From: Gemmobacter sp034519525 | GTDB taxonomy: Bacteria > Pseudomonadota > Alphaproteobacteria > Rhodobacterales > Rhodobacteraceae | Assembly: GCA_034519525.1 (NCBI GenBank) | Contig: JAXHOJ010000063.1 | Coordinates: 186,001 to 250,000 of the forward strand | Length of the DNA stretch: 64,000 nucleotides | Direction of reading: 5' to 3' | In this document: positions 34,849 through 43,348 of the stretch, piece after piece | How positions within the stretch are numbered: position 1 is the first letter of the stretch | How the letters are laid out: the number at the start of each line of letters is the position of its first letter | Notes under the pieces: model-generated | The model's database searches: none | Seen by the model: only the letters and a program-made list of their open reading frames with translations | What the model was told of the DNA's origin: nothing | Translations under genes and position numbers: made by a program

Positions 34849-35387
34849 ACCGCCGTCTTCTGCTCACCGGCGCCGCTGCGGCGGCCTCTCTCACGCTGGC
34901 CGGCTGCGCCGGACCCCAGGTGAGCGACTACGCGCGCGAAAAACCGCCGCTGGATCTGCGCCAGTATTTCAACGGCACGCTGGACGCCTATGGCGTGTTC
35001 ACCGACCGCAGCGGCCAGGTCGTCAAGCGCTTCACCGTGGTGATGCGCTGCAGCTGGAACGGCGACGAGGGCGTGCTCGACGAAGACTTCAGCTACTCCG
35101 ATGGCACGACCCAGAAGCGCATCTGGCGACTGAAGCACGAGGGCAATGGCCGCTACACCGGCCGTGCCGACGATGTGGTCGGTGTGGCACTGGGTCAGAG
35201 CGCGGGCAACGCCTTCCGCTGGGGCTACACGCTGGCGCTTCCGGTGGACGGGCGGGTCTGGAACGTCGAGTTCGACGACTGGATGTACCTGCTCGATGAG
35301 CGCGTGATGCTCAACAAGGCGGTGATGAGCAAGTGGGGCATTCGCCTGGGCGAGATCACGCTCAGCTTCGTGCGCCGACCCGCCTGA
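34845..35387 (+). CDS. DUF3833 domain lipoprotein
   Basis: A 180-residue protein starting at ATG 34845, overlapping the transporter stop. It has a twin Arg near the start and a lipobox (LAGC, Cys near residue 19). The DUF3833 core follows: LDLRQYFNGTLDAYGVFTDR, VVMRCSWNGDEGVLDEDFSYSDG and LPVDGRVWNVEFDDWMYLLDE. DUF3833 proteins accompany Cfa-like methyltransferases and SDRs in many proteobacteria and have a lipocalin-like pattern. Function unproven. Confidence 0.9.
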   Translation: MNRRLLLTGAAAAASLTLAGCAGPQVSDYAREKPPLDLRQYFNGTLDAYGVFTDRSGQVVKRFTVVMRCSWNGDEGVLDEDFSYSDGTTQKRIWRLKHEGNGRYTGRADDVVGVALGQSAGNAFRWGYTLALPVDGRVWNVEFDDWMYLLDERVMLNKAVMSKWGIRLGEITLSFVRRPA

Positions 35388-35396
35388 GCCCTCACC

Positions 35397-36263
35397 ATGA
35401 CGGTCCAACGAAGCCTTGTCGAACCCGCCGCCCAGGTCGGCGTGGCCCCTCTGCCGCACACGCCGGGTCTGTGGCGGCCGTTCAACCCGCCGATCCGCTC
35501 GTGGCACGGACAGCGCGTCTGGATCGTCGGCGCGTCCAGCGGTATCGGGCGGGCGGCCGCCGAACAGCTGGTGGCGCAAGGCGCGACCGTGCTGGCATCG
35601 GCGCGGGGCGAGGCGGCGTTGCAGGCCTTGGTGACCCAGCACACGCGCACCGGCGTGCCGCCGACGGTGCAGGCCTGGCCAATGGACGTGACCGACACGC
35701 GGGCGGTGGCGCTCACCGCGCGGGCGCTGCTGGCCGAAGGCCCGCTCGATCTGGTGCTGTTCTGTGCTGGCCACTACCGCGCCCTGCGGGCCGACGCCTT
35801 CGACCTGGCAGAAATGCAGCGCCACATGGCGATCAACTACAGCGGCGCGCTGAACCTGCTCGACGCGCTGCTGCCGACGCTGATCGGCCGCGGCCACGGT
35901 CACATCAGCCTGGTCAGCAGCGTGGCGGGCTTTCGCGGCCTGCCCAAGGGGCTGGCCTACGGTCCGACCAAGGCCGCGCTCACCCACCTGGCCGAAACGC
36001 TCTATCTCGATCTGGCGCCGCGTGGCATCGGGGTGAGCGTGGTGCACCCCGGTTTCGTCAAGACACCGCTGACAGCGCAGAACGATTTCGAGATGCCGGC
36101 CCTGATCACACCCGAGGTGGCGGCCGCCGACATGCTGGCCGGTATCGCGGCCGGCGACTTCGAGATCCACTTCCCGCGCCGCTTTACGCGCTGGATGAAG
36201 CTGCTGCGCATGCTGCCCTACCGTGCCTACTTTCCGCTGGTGCGCCGCGCCACCGGTCTATAA
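35397..36263 (+). CDS. Short-chain dehydrogenase/reductase
   Basis: A 288-residue SDR. NAD(P) motif VWIVGASSGIGRAAAEQL is near residue 40. The NAG-equivalent is FCAGHY, and the catalytic Ser is in SLVSSVAGFRGLP with YGPTKAAL as the Tyr-xxx-Lys pair near residue 185-190. An extended N-terminus of about 35 residues precedes the domain. It belongs to the lipid-modification operon (9 bp after DUF3833) and would reduce or oxidise a lipid-derived carbonyl; the substrate is inferred only. Confidence 0.9.
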   Translation: MTVQRSLVEPAAQVGVAPLPHTPGLWRPFNPPIRSWHGQRVWIVGASSGIGRAAAEQLVAQGATVLASARGEAALQALVTQHTRTGVPPTVQAWPMDVTDTRAVALTARALLAEGPLDLVLFCAGHYRALRADAFDLAEMQRHMAINYSGALNLLDALLPTLIGRGHGHISLVSSVAGFRGLPKGLAYGPTKAALTHLAETLYLDLAPRGIGVSVVHPGFVKTPLTAQNDFEMPALITPEVAAADMLAGIAAGDFEIHFPRRFTRWMKLLRMLPYRAYFPLVRRATGL

Positions 36264-36269
36264 ACGCGC

Positions 36270-36716
36270 ATGAGCGACACCACCGATTTCCGCGAAGCCG
36301 TGCGCCGGCTGGCAGGCTTCTATGCACACCTGACCCCGTCGGCGCTGGAGCAACTGGAGGCCTTCTACGCCCCCGACGCTCGCTTCAAGGACCCGTTCAA
36401 CGAGGTACAGGGCCTGGCCGCGATCCGGCGCATCTTCGAGCACATGTTCGTCGCGCTGCACGAACCCCGTTTCGTGGTCACGCAGCAGATCGTCGACGGT
36501 CCTCAGGCGTTTCTGGTCTGGGAGTTCCGCTTCAGGATGCGCCGGTTCGACATCCGCACCGAACAGGTCATTCGCGGCGGATCGCATCTGGTGCTGGACC
36601 ACAACGGCCTGGTGACCCTGCACCGCGACTACTGGGACGCGGCCGAGGAGCTGTACCAGAAGCTGCCCGGGCTGGGCGCGCTGATGCGCTGGCTCAGGCG
36701 CCAGGCCAGCCGGTAG
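36270..36716 (+). CDS. NTF2-like (SnoaL-type) protein
   Basis: A 148-residue protein of the nuclear transport factor 2 fold. Features are LERFY-type AFYAPDARFKDPFNEVQGL, RFVVTQQIVDGPQAFLVWEF, and a C-terminal HLVLDHNGLVTLHRDYWDAAEELY. It follows the SDR by 6 bp and closes the eight-gene operon. Such proteins act as small isomerases, hydrolases or binding proteins. In this operon class it is usually the last member. Catalytic activity cannot be assigned. Confidence 0.88.
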   Translation: MSDTTDFREAVRRLAGFYAHLTPSALEQLEAFYAPDARFKDPFNEVQGLAAIRRIFEHMFVALHEPRFVVTQQIVDGPQAFLVWEFRFRMRRFDIRTEQVIRGGSHLVLDHNGLVTLHRDYWDAAEELYQKLPGLGALMRWLRRQASR

Positions 36717-36719
36717 CGA

Positions 36720-37334
36720 TCAGGTCGGCCGGGTGTCGGCGAAGCTCTGGCGCAGCGCCAGCTTGTCGGCCAGCCGCGCCAGATTGGGGTGGGCGGTGCG
36801 CCATTCCAGCTGCGGGAAGCGAAAGCCCAGGTAACCCAGTGCGCAGCCGACCGCGAGGTCGGAGAGACTGAGGTGGATGCCCGAGCAGAAGGGCTTGTCG
36901 CCCAGACCCCGCGCCATCGACACCAGCGCGGCGTCGACCTTGGACAGCTGGCGGTCGATCCAGGCCTGGCAGCGCTGCTCGTCCGTCCGTCCCGGCCAGG
37001 TGGCCTCCAGGCGCGCGAGGATCGCAGCGTCCATCAGGCCATCGGCCAGCGCTTCCCAGGTCTTGACCTCGGCGCGCTCGCGACCCGAGGGCGGGATCAG
37101 CTTGCCCACGGGCGAGAGCGTGTCCAGGTACTCGACGATCACGCGCGAGTCGAACACCGCCTCACCGCCCTCCATGATCAGGCAGGGCACCTTGCCCAGC
37201 GGGTTGGAGGTGGCGATCGTGGTGTCGGCCGACCACACGTCTTCGGGCACGAACTGGTAGTCGAGCTTTTTTTCGGCCATGACGACGCGCACTTTGCGCA
37301 CATAAGGGCTGGTGACGGCACCGATGAGTTTCAT
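36720..37334 (-). CDS. Glutathione S-transferase family protein
   Basis: A 204-residue GST starting at ATG 37334 (MKLIGAVTSPYVRKVRV). The N-terminal thioredoxin-like domain has SPYVRKVRVVMAEKKL with the active-site Ser/Tyr region, NPLGKVPCLI (cis-Pro loop) and DSRVIVEYLD. The all-helical C-terminal domain has LSLSDLAVGCALGYLGFR. It resembles YibF-type GSTs. It converges with the lipid operon (3 bp from its end), so it is a separate transcription unit, divergent from purB. Confidence 0.93.
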   Translation of the reverse strand: MKLIGAVTSPYVRKVRVVMAEKKLDYQFVPEDVWSADTTIATSNPLGKVPCLIMEGGEAVFDSRVIVEYLDTLSPVGKLIPPSGRERAEVKTWEALADGLMDAAILARLEATWPGRTDEQRCQAWIDRQLSKVDAALVSMARGLGDKPFCSGIHLSLSDLAVGCALGYLGFRFPQLEWRTAHPNLARLADKLALRQSFADTRPT

Positions 37335-37449
37335 GGATGGAAAAAAGCGTGAGGGTCCCTGGGCCGGACATTTTAGCGAGCAGCGTGCCGCCGCGTGCTG
37401 ACAGTCGGCGCGCAACCCGGCGCCACACCCGCCTTCTACAATCCGAGGG

Positions 37450-38865
37450 ATGCGCCCGACCACTGCCCCCACCTCTGCCGCCACCGGCACCCTCACCCCC
37501 GTTTCCGCCCTCTCGCCGCTGGACGGCCGCTACGCCGGCAAGCTGGCGCCGCTGCGCCCCTTCATGAGCGAGCAGGGCTACATGCACCGCCGCGTGCAGG
37601 TCGAAATCGCCTGGTTCATCGCCCTGTCCGACGCCGGTTTCGCCGAATTCGCGCCGCTCACGCCCGGCGCCCGCACCTACCTGATGGGCCTGGTCAAGAA
37701 CTTCTGCGAGGCCGACGCGGTCGCGATCAAGGAGATCGAGAAGACCACCAACCACGATGTGAAAGCCGTGGAGTACTGGATCAAGTCGAAATTCGACGCC
37801 CGTCCCGAGCTGGAGCACGCGGCCGAGTTCGTGCATTTCGCCTGCACCAGCGAAGACATCAACAACACCAGCCACGCCCTGCAGCTCAAGGGCGGGCGCG
37901 ACGTGGTGCTGCTGCCGGCGCTGGACCAGATGATCGCCAGACTGCGCGAGATGGCGCACCAGTTCGCCGACGTGCCCATGCTCAGCCGCACCCACGGCCA
38001 GACCGCCAGCCCGACCACCGTCGGCAAGGAACTGGCCAATGTAGTGGTGCGCCTGGCCGGTGCGCGCGAACGCATCGCGGCCGTGAAGCTCATGGGCAAG
38101 ATGAATGGCGCCGTCGGCAACTACAACGCCCACATGAGCGCCTGGCCCGATTTCGACTGGGAGGCCTTCAGCAAGAAGGTCATCGAGACGCCCGAGCCGC
38201 TGGGCCTGGGCCTGACCTTCCAGCCCTACTCGATCCAGATCGAGCCGCACGACTACATGGCCGAGCTGTTCGACGCGATCGCGCGCACCAACACCATCCT
38301 GATCGACCTCTCGCGCGACATCTGGGGCTATGTGAGCCTGGGCTATTTCAAGCAGCGCCTGAAGGCCGGAGAGATCGGCTCCTCGACCATGCCGCACAAG
38401 GTCAACCCGATCGACTTCGAGAACGCCGAGGGCAACCTGGGCCTGGCCAACGCCGTGCTGAGGCACCTGTCGGAGAAGCTGCCCGTCAGCCGCTGGCAGC
38501 GCGACCTGACCGATTCGACCGTGCTGCGCAACATGGGCGTGGCCATGGGCTATGCCGTACTGGCCTACAGCTCGCTGATGACCGGCCTGAACAAGCTCGA
38601 ACTCAACGAAGAAGCGCTGGCCACCGACCTGGACACTTCGTGGGAGGTGCTGGCCGAACCGATCCAGACCGTGATGCGTCGTTTCGGCGTGCAGGGCGCC
38701 TACGAAAAGCTCAAGGAGGTCACGCGCGGCAAGACCGTGACCGCCGAGGCGCTGCATGCCCTGATCCGCGGTCTGGAGATTCCCCAGGCCGAGAAAGACC
38801 GGTTGCTGGCCATGACCCCGGGCAGCTATGTCGGCAAGGCCGCCGAGCTGGCTCGACGGGCCTGA
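37450..38865 (+). CDS. purB: Adenylosuccinate lyase
   Basis: A 471-residue enzyme of purine synthesis (SAICAR to AICAR, and adenylosuccinate to AMP). Landmarks are LSPLDGRYAGKLAPLRPF, VHFACTSEDINNTSHAL, and RTHGQTASPTTVGKEL. The fumarase-superfamily signature SSTMPHKVNPIDFE, near residue 315, carries the catalytic Ser loop. The first 20 residues before the SPLDGRY motif are slightly longer than in E. coli. A monocistronic gene with a possible stem-loop 6 bp after its stop. Confidence 0.96.
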   Translation: MRPTTAPTSAATGTLTPVSALSPLDGRYAGKLAPLRPFMSEQGYMHRRVQVEIAWFIALSDAGFAEFAPLTPGARTYLMGLVKNFCEADAVAIKEIEKTTNHDVKAVEYWIKSKFDARPELEHAAEFVHFACTSEDINNTSHALQLKGGRDVVLLPALDQMIARLREMAHQFADVPMLSRTHGQTASPTTVGKELANVVVRLAGARERIAAVKLMGKMNGAVGNYNAHMSAWPDFDWEAFSKKVIETPEPLGLGLTFQPYSIQIEPHDYMAELFDAIARTNTILIDLSRDIWGYVSLGYFKQRLKAGEIGSSTMPHKVNPIDFENAEGNLGLANAVLRHLSEKLPVSRWQRDLTDSTVLRNMGVAMGYAVLAYSSLMTGLNKLELNEEALATDLDTSWEVLAEPIQTVMRRFGVQGAYEKLKEVTRGKTVTAEALHALIRGLEIPQAEKDRLLAMTPGSYVGKAAELARRA

Positions 38866-38870
38866 TTGTG

Positions 38871-38910
38871 GCCCGCCGCGCCGTGCCTGATTTTCAGGTG
38901 TAAGGCGGGC
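38871..38910 (+). terminator. Possible stem-loop terminator after purB
   Basis: GCCCGCC (38871-38877) pairs with GGCGGGC (38904-38910), with an inner stem CCTG/CAGG around ATTT. The sequence after it (GCATTACTTT) is only weakly T-rich. It is the only stem in the gap and lies directly after the purB stop. Confidence 0.35.
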
Positions 38911-39016
38911 GCATTACTTTGCGCGCCTGGTGAACACCGGCTGTCCGGGTGTGTCGCGTTTTCAGCGAAAAAAAGCACCCGCCCACACGGTTGTTGACCA
39001 TCATTGCGTCAATGAC

Positions 39017-39030
39017 TTGATGCACGTCAA
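39017..39030 (+). promoter_or_regulatory. FNR/ANR-type box upstream of the di-iron protein gene
   Basis: TTGATGCACGTCAA matches the FNR consensus TTGAT-N4-ATCAA at nine of ten positions. It lies 93 bp upstream of the start codon at 39124, a usual distance for an activating site. The downstream gene encodes an oxygen-binding di-iron-type protein, which makes oxygen-responsive control reasonable. A Crp-family NO sensor (Dnr) could bind the same box. Confidence 0.6.
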
Positions 39031-39123
39031 GCAGGGTCAGGGAGTCGCTTTCTACAGTCCACCGCTTGCCTCGCGCACCAACGGCGGTGTCGCGGACTGG
39101 CAACTCCTGGAGCTTTCCCAGCC

Positions 39124-39891
39124 ATGGCCATTGAACTCTTCAACCAGAACGGGCACGTGTGCCTCATGTTCGCCCACCTCAGTGACGAAGGCGGCGAAGC
39201 CGTGCAAGCCAACCAGTTCCTGGTCATCGACGGCGATCAGGGCGCCATCATCGACCCGGGTGGCAACATGGCCTACAACGAGCTGCTGCTCACCATCGGC
39301 CGCTACTTTCCGCCCAACAAGCTCACCGAAATCCTGGCCTCGCACGCCGACCCGGACATCATCGCCTCGCTCGACCGCTGGATGACCAGCACCCAGGCCA
39401 CGCTCTACATCTCCAAGCTCTGGGAGCGCTTCGCACCGCATTTCTGCAAACCCGGCAAGACGGCCGGGCGCATCATCGGCATCCCCGACCCCGGCATGCG
39501 CATCAAGCTCGGCCGCAACGAAATCGTCGCGCTGCCGGCGCACTTCATGCACGCCGAGGGCAACTTCCAGTTCTGGGACCCGGTCAGCAAGATCCTGTTC
39601 TCGGGCGACCTGGGCGTGTCTCTGGGCACTTCGGCCGATGCGGCAACGCCCATCACCAGCCTGGCGCCGCACCTGCCGCGCATGGAGGCGTTCCACCGCC
39701 GCTACATGGTGTCGCAGAAGGTGCTGCGCCTGTGGGTGAACATGGTGCGTCAGCTGCCCGTCGACATGATCGTGCCGCAGCACGGCGCCCCGCTGGCGGG
39801 CAACGCGGTCAAAGAGTTCATCGGCTGGATCGGTGAGCAGTCGTGTGGCATCGACAACGTCACGCAGGCCAACTACACGGTTCCCGCATAA
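39124..39891 (+). CDS. Metallo-beta-lactamase-fold protein, oxygen-binding di-iron (ODP) type
   Basis: A 255-residue protein of the beta-lactamase-fold group related to the di-iron domain of flavodiiron proteins but without a flavodoxin domain. Metal ligands are visible in the ASHADPDIIASLDRW, PAHFMHAEGNFQFWDP, LFSGDLGVSLG and IVPQHGAPL motifs. The first motif, HxDPD in place of HxHxDH, is typical of the ODP subgroup, which binds or senses O2. The FNR-like box at 39017 supports a role under low oxygen or NO. It ends 6 bp from the convergent DUF3717 gene. Confidence 0.85.
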   Translation: MAIELFNQNGHVCLMFAHLSDEGGEAVQANQFLVIDGDQGAIIDPGGNMAYNELLLTIGRYFPPNKLTEILASHADPDIIASLDRWMTSTQATLYISKLWERFAPHFCKPGKTAGRIIGIPDPGMRIKLGRNEIVALPAHFMHAEGNFQFWDPVSKILFSGDLGVSLGTSADAATPITSLAPHLPRMEAFHRRYMVSQKVLRLWVNMVRQLPVDMIVPQHGAPLAGNAVKEFIGWIGEQSCGIDNVTQANYTVPA

Positions 39892-39897
39892 GGCTTT

Positions 39898-40302
39898 TCA
39901 TTCGATCGCGCGCTCGGCGTAGCGGTTGAAGCGCCAGGCATCGCCCTGCAGGGTGATGCGTCTCCAGACCACCCGTTTTTCGGCAGGGCTCATGGCGGTC
40001 CAGTGCTGGACTTCTTCAAAGCTGCGCCCGCAGCCCTTGCACTGCGCATCGCCCTGGCTGGTCGAGCAGATGGCGATGCAGGGGGTGTCGGGCGTGGTCT
40101 CGAACCAGGCCAGCCAGGCCTGGCGTGCGGGCGCCGGCATGCTCGCCTCATCCGCCTCGGTCTGCCGGTGGTAGACCAGCAGGGCATACACCTGTGCCAG
40201 CGCCCGCAGCTCAGGCCCCAGCGACACCCCGTCGGGCGAGGGCGAGCGCTCGCGCCAGTGGTTGATCGCCGCTTCGATGTCGGTGATGTGGATGCCGGGC
40301 AT
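39898..40302 (-). CDS. DUF3717/DUF1289 domain protein
   Basis: A 134-residue protein. The N-terminal DUF3717 has MPGIHITDIEAAINHWRER. The C-terminal DUF1289 has PCIAICSTSQGDAQCKGCGRSFEEVQHW, a small cysteine motif (Cys-x3-Cys-x8-Cys-x2-Cys) that may bind zinc or an iron-sulfur centre. I place the start at 40302 since DUF3717 proteins begin there; a longer reading to 40368 has no support. The role is unknown. It is divergent from the riboswitch-terC unit. Confidence 0.85.
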   Translation of the reverse strand: MPGIHITDIEAAINHWRERSPSPDGVSLGPELRALAQVYALLVYHRQTEADEASMPAPARQAWLAWFETTPDTPCIAICSTSQGDAQCKGCGRSFEEVQHWTAMSPAEKRVVWRRITLQGDAWRFNRYAERAIE

Positions 40303-40403
40303 GGGAGGGCGATGATAGCCAGCCCGGCGTTTCCGGTGTGGAAAGTGCTTATCCCCACCCCCGGCCACGCCCGGGGGGCGCCGCTACAATCGCCCCACTC
40401 GAA

Positions 40404-40545
40404 GGGGAGTAGCTCTCCGGGAAGATTCGGCGCACCATGCGCAGCTTCTGCCCGTTCGGGTCGTCGTCAGGACGAAGCACATGCTTCCGGCGATCCGAGC
40501 CCGGTGCCCGTCACCGGCCTGAGCAAGACCTTTGGACCGTCCCTG
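40404..40545 (+). ncRNA. yybP-ykoY (manganese) riboswitch upstream of terC
   Basis: The leader between a TACAAT -10 box (40385-40390) and terC carries both conserved yybP-ykoY landmarks. The 5' strand is GGGGAGTAGCT (40404-40414), and the 3' strand is GAGCAAGACCTTTGG (40521-40535), separated by several GC stems. This class binds Mn2+ and controls Mn exporters and TerC-like proteins in proteobacteria. A long leader (about 120 bp) follows to the terC start. Boundaries are approximate. Confidence 0.75.
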
Positions 40546-40665
40546 CGGACCGATCTAGGCCTGACTGCCCCTGCTCGCCGGTGTTCTCACACTCAGGCGA
40601 AAGGTGCCGGTTTGCGCCGGGGTCGACCCGTTCAGGGGCCCACCAACACGACAACGAGGCAGCCA

Positions 40666-41403
40666 ATGGATTTCCTGACTTCCCCCGAGTTCTGGGTCGC
40701 CCTGGGACAGATCATCATCATCGATATCCTGCTGGGCGGCGACAACGCGGTCGTGATCGCGCTGGCCTGCCGCAAGCTGCCGCCGGCGCAACGCACCAAG
40801 GGCATCATCTGGGGCACGGCGGGCGCGATCATCTTGCGCGTGATCCTGATCATGTTTGCCATGACGCTGCTGAACGTGCCCTTCCTCAAGATCGTGGGCG
40901 CGCTGCTGCTGGTCTGGATCGGCGTGAAACTGATCGCCCCCGACGAAGACGGCCACGGCGACATCCAGGGCAGCGACAAGCTGCTCGCCGCCATAAAGAC
41001 CATCATCGTGGCCGACCTGGTGATGAGCGTGGACAACGTGATCGCCATCGCCGGTGCCGCACAGAACGCGGGCGAGCACTCGACGCTGCTGGTGGTGATG
41101 GGCCTGCTGATCTCCATCCCCATCATCGTCTGGGGCAGTCAGCTCGTCATCAAGCTCATGGCGCGCTTCCCCATCATCATCACCCTGGGCGGCATGCTGC
41201 TGGGCTGGATTGCCGGCGGCATGCTGGTGTCCGACCCGGCCGTGGCCGACCCGGCCAACATGCCCTGGATGCCCAAGCTCTCGCAGAGCAACACCCTCCA
41301 CTACGCCGCCGCCGTGGCCGGCGCGCTGCTGGTGCTGGCGATCGGCAAGTTCATGGCCTCGCGCCACCCACCCGCCAAAGACGAAGAAGAAGCCAGCGCA
41401 TGA
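40666..41403 (+). CDS. TerC family membrane protein (probable manganese exporter)
   Basis: A 245-residue inner-membrane protein with about seven helices. Two conserved acidic motifs are visible: DILLGGDNAVVIALACR near residue 20 and DLVMSVDNVIAIAGAA near residue 120, the GGDN/SVDN pair of the YkoY/TerC transporters. The ATG at 40666 is preceded by ACGAGGC. The manganese riboswitch in the leader supports a Mn2+ efflux role. It overlaps the next gene by four bases. Confidence 0.92.
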   Translation: MDFLTSPEFWVALGQIIIIDILLGGDNAVVIALACRKLPPAQRTKGIIWGTAGAIILRVILIMFAMTLLNVPFLKIVGALLLVWIGVKLIAPDEDGHGDIQGSDKLLAAIKTIIVADLVMSVDNVIAIAGAAQNAGEHSTLLVVMGLLISIPIIVWGSQLVIKLMARFPIIITLGGMLLGWIAGGMLVSDPAVADPANMPWMPKLSQSNTLHYAAAVAGALLVLAIGKFMASRHPPAKDEEEASA

Positions 41404-41750
41404 AAACCCTGCTGACCTGGCTGCTCGCCGCCTGCGCCCTGCTGTTGGTGGCCTACCTGTACCCCGGGGTGCAGGTCAAGAGTTTCGGTTCGGCCCTGAT
41501 CGCCGCCCTGGTGATCGGGCTGTTCAACATGGTGCTGCGGCCGATCCTGGTCTTGCTGACGCTGCCGGTGACGGTGGTCACGCTGGGCCTGTTCCTGTTC
41601 GTGATCAACGCCCTGCTGTTCTGGGCTGCCGCCAGCGTGCTCGACGGCTTCCATGTCAACGGCTTCGGGGCTGCGCTGCTGGGCTCGCTGATCTACTCGG
41701 CGGTCATGTTGGTGGTCGACGCGGCGGTGAAGTCAGTCCTGTCGCGCTGA
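41400..41750 (+). CDS. Phage holin family 4-type membrane protein (YvlD-like)
   Basis: A 116-residue protein of PF04020 type with four hydrophobic helices. It has LNMVLRP-like GLFNMVLRPILVLLTLPVT and FVINALLFWAAASVLDGFHV. The ATG at 41400 overlaps the terC stop (ATGA), so expression is probably under the same riboswitch. Despite the family name this is a common chromosomal protein with no evident phage context. Its 3' end overlaps the bepA-like gene by 18 bp. Confidence 0.88.
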   Translation: MKTLLTWLLAACALLLVAYLYPGVQVKSFGSALIAALVIGLFNMVLRPILVLLTLPVTVVTLGLFLFVINALLFWAAASVLDGFHVNGFGAALLGSLIYSAVMLVVDAAVKSVLSR

Positions 41751-43286
41751 TTCGCGCTGCAGTGCTTCGACCTCGCGCCGCCGCACGTCAACAATCGCCA
41801 GCTCCATCAGGTCGGCGTTTCGGTCGGCCGCTGGCAGCAGCTGGGCGGCGCGAAACCGGTCGGCCGCCCCTTCGAAATCCATGTGGGCCGCGCGCGACTC
41901 GGCCTCCGAGCGCACCGAGCGCAAGCGCTGCCCCAGCGCCGCCTGCACCCGCGACAGCGTCTGCCAGGCCTGCGCATCCTTGGGTCGGTTGACCACCCAC
42001 TGCTGCAGCCGCGACGCCGCCAACGGCAGACCGGCCCGCGTCAGCAGCGCCGCCTGCGACCCCAGCAACAGATCGGCCCGCGAGCCCCCGGCCAGCGCCT
42101 GTTCCCTCAGCCGCGCCAGCAACGCATCGTTCATGCCCCGGGCGCTGGCACCGAGCAGGATTTCGAGCTGCAGCAAATCCCAGGTCTCCTGCGTCGGCCC
42201 CGTGGCGGCGCTGCGCCCGCGACCGGCCAGTGCCAGGGCCTGCGCGCCCTGCCCCAGACGGTGTGCCGACAAGGCCGCAGCGTACAGCTCGGGCGGCCGG
42301 GCCTGCGGCGACTGCGCCGCCTGGGCCCAGGCGCGCTGGCGGTCTGGCCCGTTTTCGGCCAGCACCCGGGCGCGCGCCGCCATCAACAGGTGAACCTCTT
42401 TGGGTGGCGCCGCGCTCGCATCCACCGGCGTGCCGACACGCGGGCCTGTTGCAGCCGCCGCCCCGGCCAGCGGCAGGCGCGCGTGCATGTCGGCCACGCG
42501 CTCACTCGTCAGCGGGTGGCTGCGCAAATAGGGAAACGAACCATCATCGTTTAACCGCGCGGCCTGTTGCAGCTTGTCGAACATGGCCACGAAGCCCTGG
42601 CCGTCAAAGCCAGCGCCGGTCAGCACACCAAAGCCCACCCTGTCGGCCTCGCGCTCCATGTCGCGCGAAAAATTGAGCTGGTTCTGCACCGCCACCGCCT
42701 GGCTGCTGACAATCGCCGCGTTGGCAACCTCGACGTTGGCGCGCGCCGCCAGCACACCCAGAATCATCGCCCCCATCACCCAAGGCGCCATCTGGTCCTG
42801 CTTGCTGAGCATGCGCGCGATGTGCCGCTGAGACACGTGGCTGAGCTCGTGGGCCAGCACGCTGGCGAGCTCGGGCGCCGACTCCGTGGCCGCGACCAGC
42901 CCCAGGTGCACGCCCATGTAACCGCCGGGCAGCGCAAAGGCATTGACCCGCCGGTCGCGCGAAATCAGCAGCTGCCAGGCCAGCCGGTCCGACAGCTCGG
43001 GCGGCACATCACCGCGCGCGCGCGCAGCGCCCAGCAGCGGTTGCCAGAGTGCGTTGAGATAGTCCACCAGAACCGGGTCGTCGAGGTAGTCCGGGTCACG
43101 GTAGAGGTCGCGGGCGATGCTGTCGCCCAGCCGGCGCTCGGCGGCAATCGACATGCCCTCCACATCTCCCAGGGCGGGCAGGGCCGAGCTCTGGGCCAGC
43201 GACACCGGCAGGGGCGCCGCCAGCAGCGAAGCCACCAGCAAACTGATCAGGGAACGGGAAAACAGGGGGCGGGCGCGAGAAATCAT
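41733..43286 (-). CDS. bepA: M48 family metalloprotease, BepA-like
   Basis: A 517-residue periplasmic protease/chaperone for outer-membrane protein assembly. A signal peptide covers about residues 1-31 (VSLAQ). The zinc motif HELSH is near residue 147 within SVLAHELSHVSQRHIARM. The third ligand region is SRDMEREADRVGFGVL. The C-terminal half (from about 310) is a TPR-like helical repeat region ending in EALQRE. Length and domain order fit BepA/YfgC. It is divergent from moaC. Confidence 0.9.
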   Translation of the reverse strand: MISRARPLFSRSLISLLVASLLAAPLPVSLAQSSALPALGDVEGMSIAAERRLGDSIARDLYRDPDYLDDPVLVDYLNALWQPLLGAARARGDVPPELSDRLAWQLLISRDRRVNAFALPGGYMGVHLGLVAATESAPELASVLAHELSHVSQRHIARMLSKQDQMAPWVMGAMILGVLAARANVEVANAAIVSSQAVAVQNQLNFSRDMEREADRVGFGVLTGAGFDGQGFVAMFDKLQQAARLNDDGSFPYLRSHPLTSERVADMHARLPLAGAAAATGPRVGTPVDASAAPPKEVHLLMAARARVLAENGPDRQRAWAQAAQSPQARPPELYAAALSAHRLGQGAQALALAGRGRSAATGPTQETWDLLQLEILLGASARGMNDALLARLREQALAGGSRADLLLGSQAALLTRAGLPLAASRLQQWVVNRPKDAQAWQTLSRVQAALGQRLRSVRSEAESRAAHMDFEGAADRFRAAQLLPAADRNADLMELAIVDVRRREVEALQRESARQD

Positions 43287-43348
43287 CCCCGTATGATGCC
43301 GCCAAGCCCCAGAGGTTCGTTGTAAACCCCGCGCAAAGTTTCATCACC

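Noticed and set aside
41400..41750. Prophage signal from the holin-family gene
   Set aside because: PF04020-type proteins are ordinary chromosomal membrane proteins; no other phage gene is near and the gene is coupled to terC.
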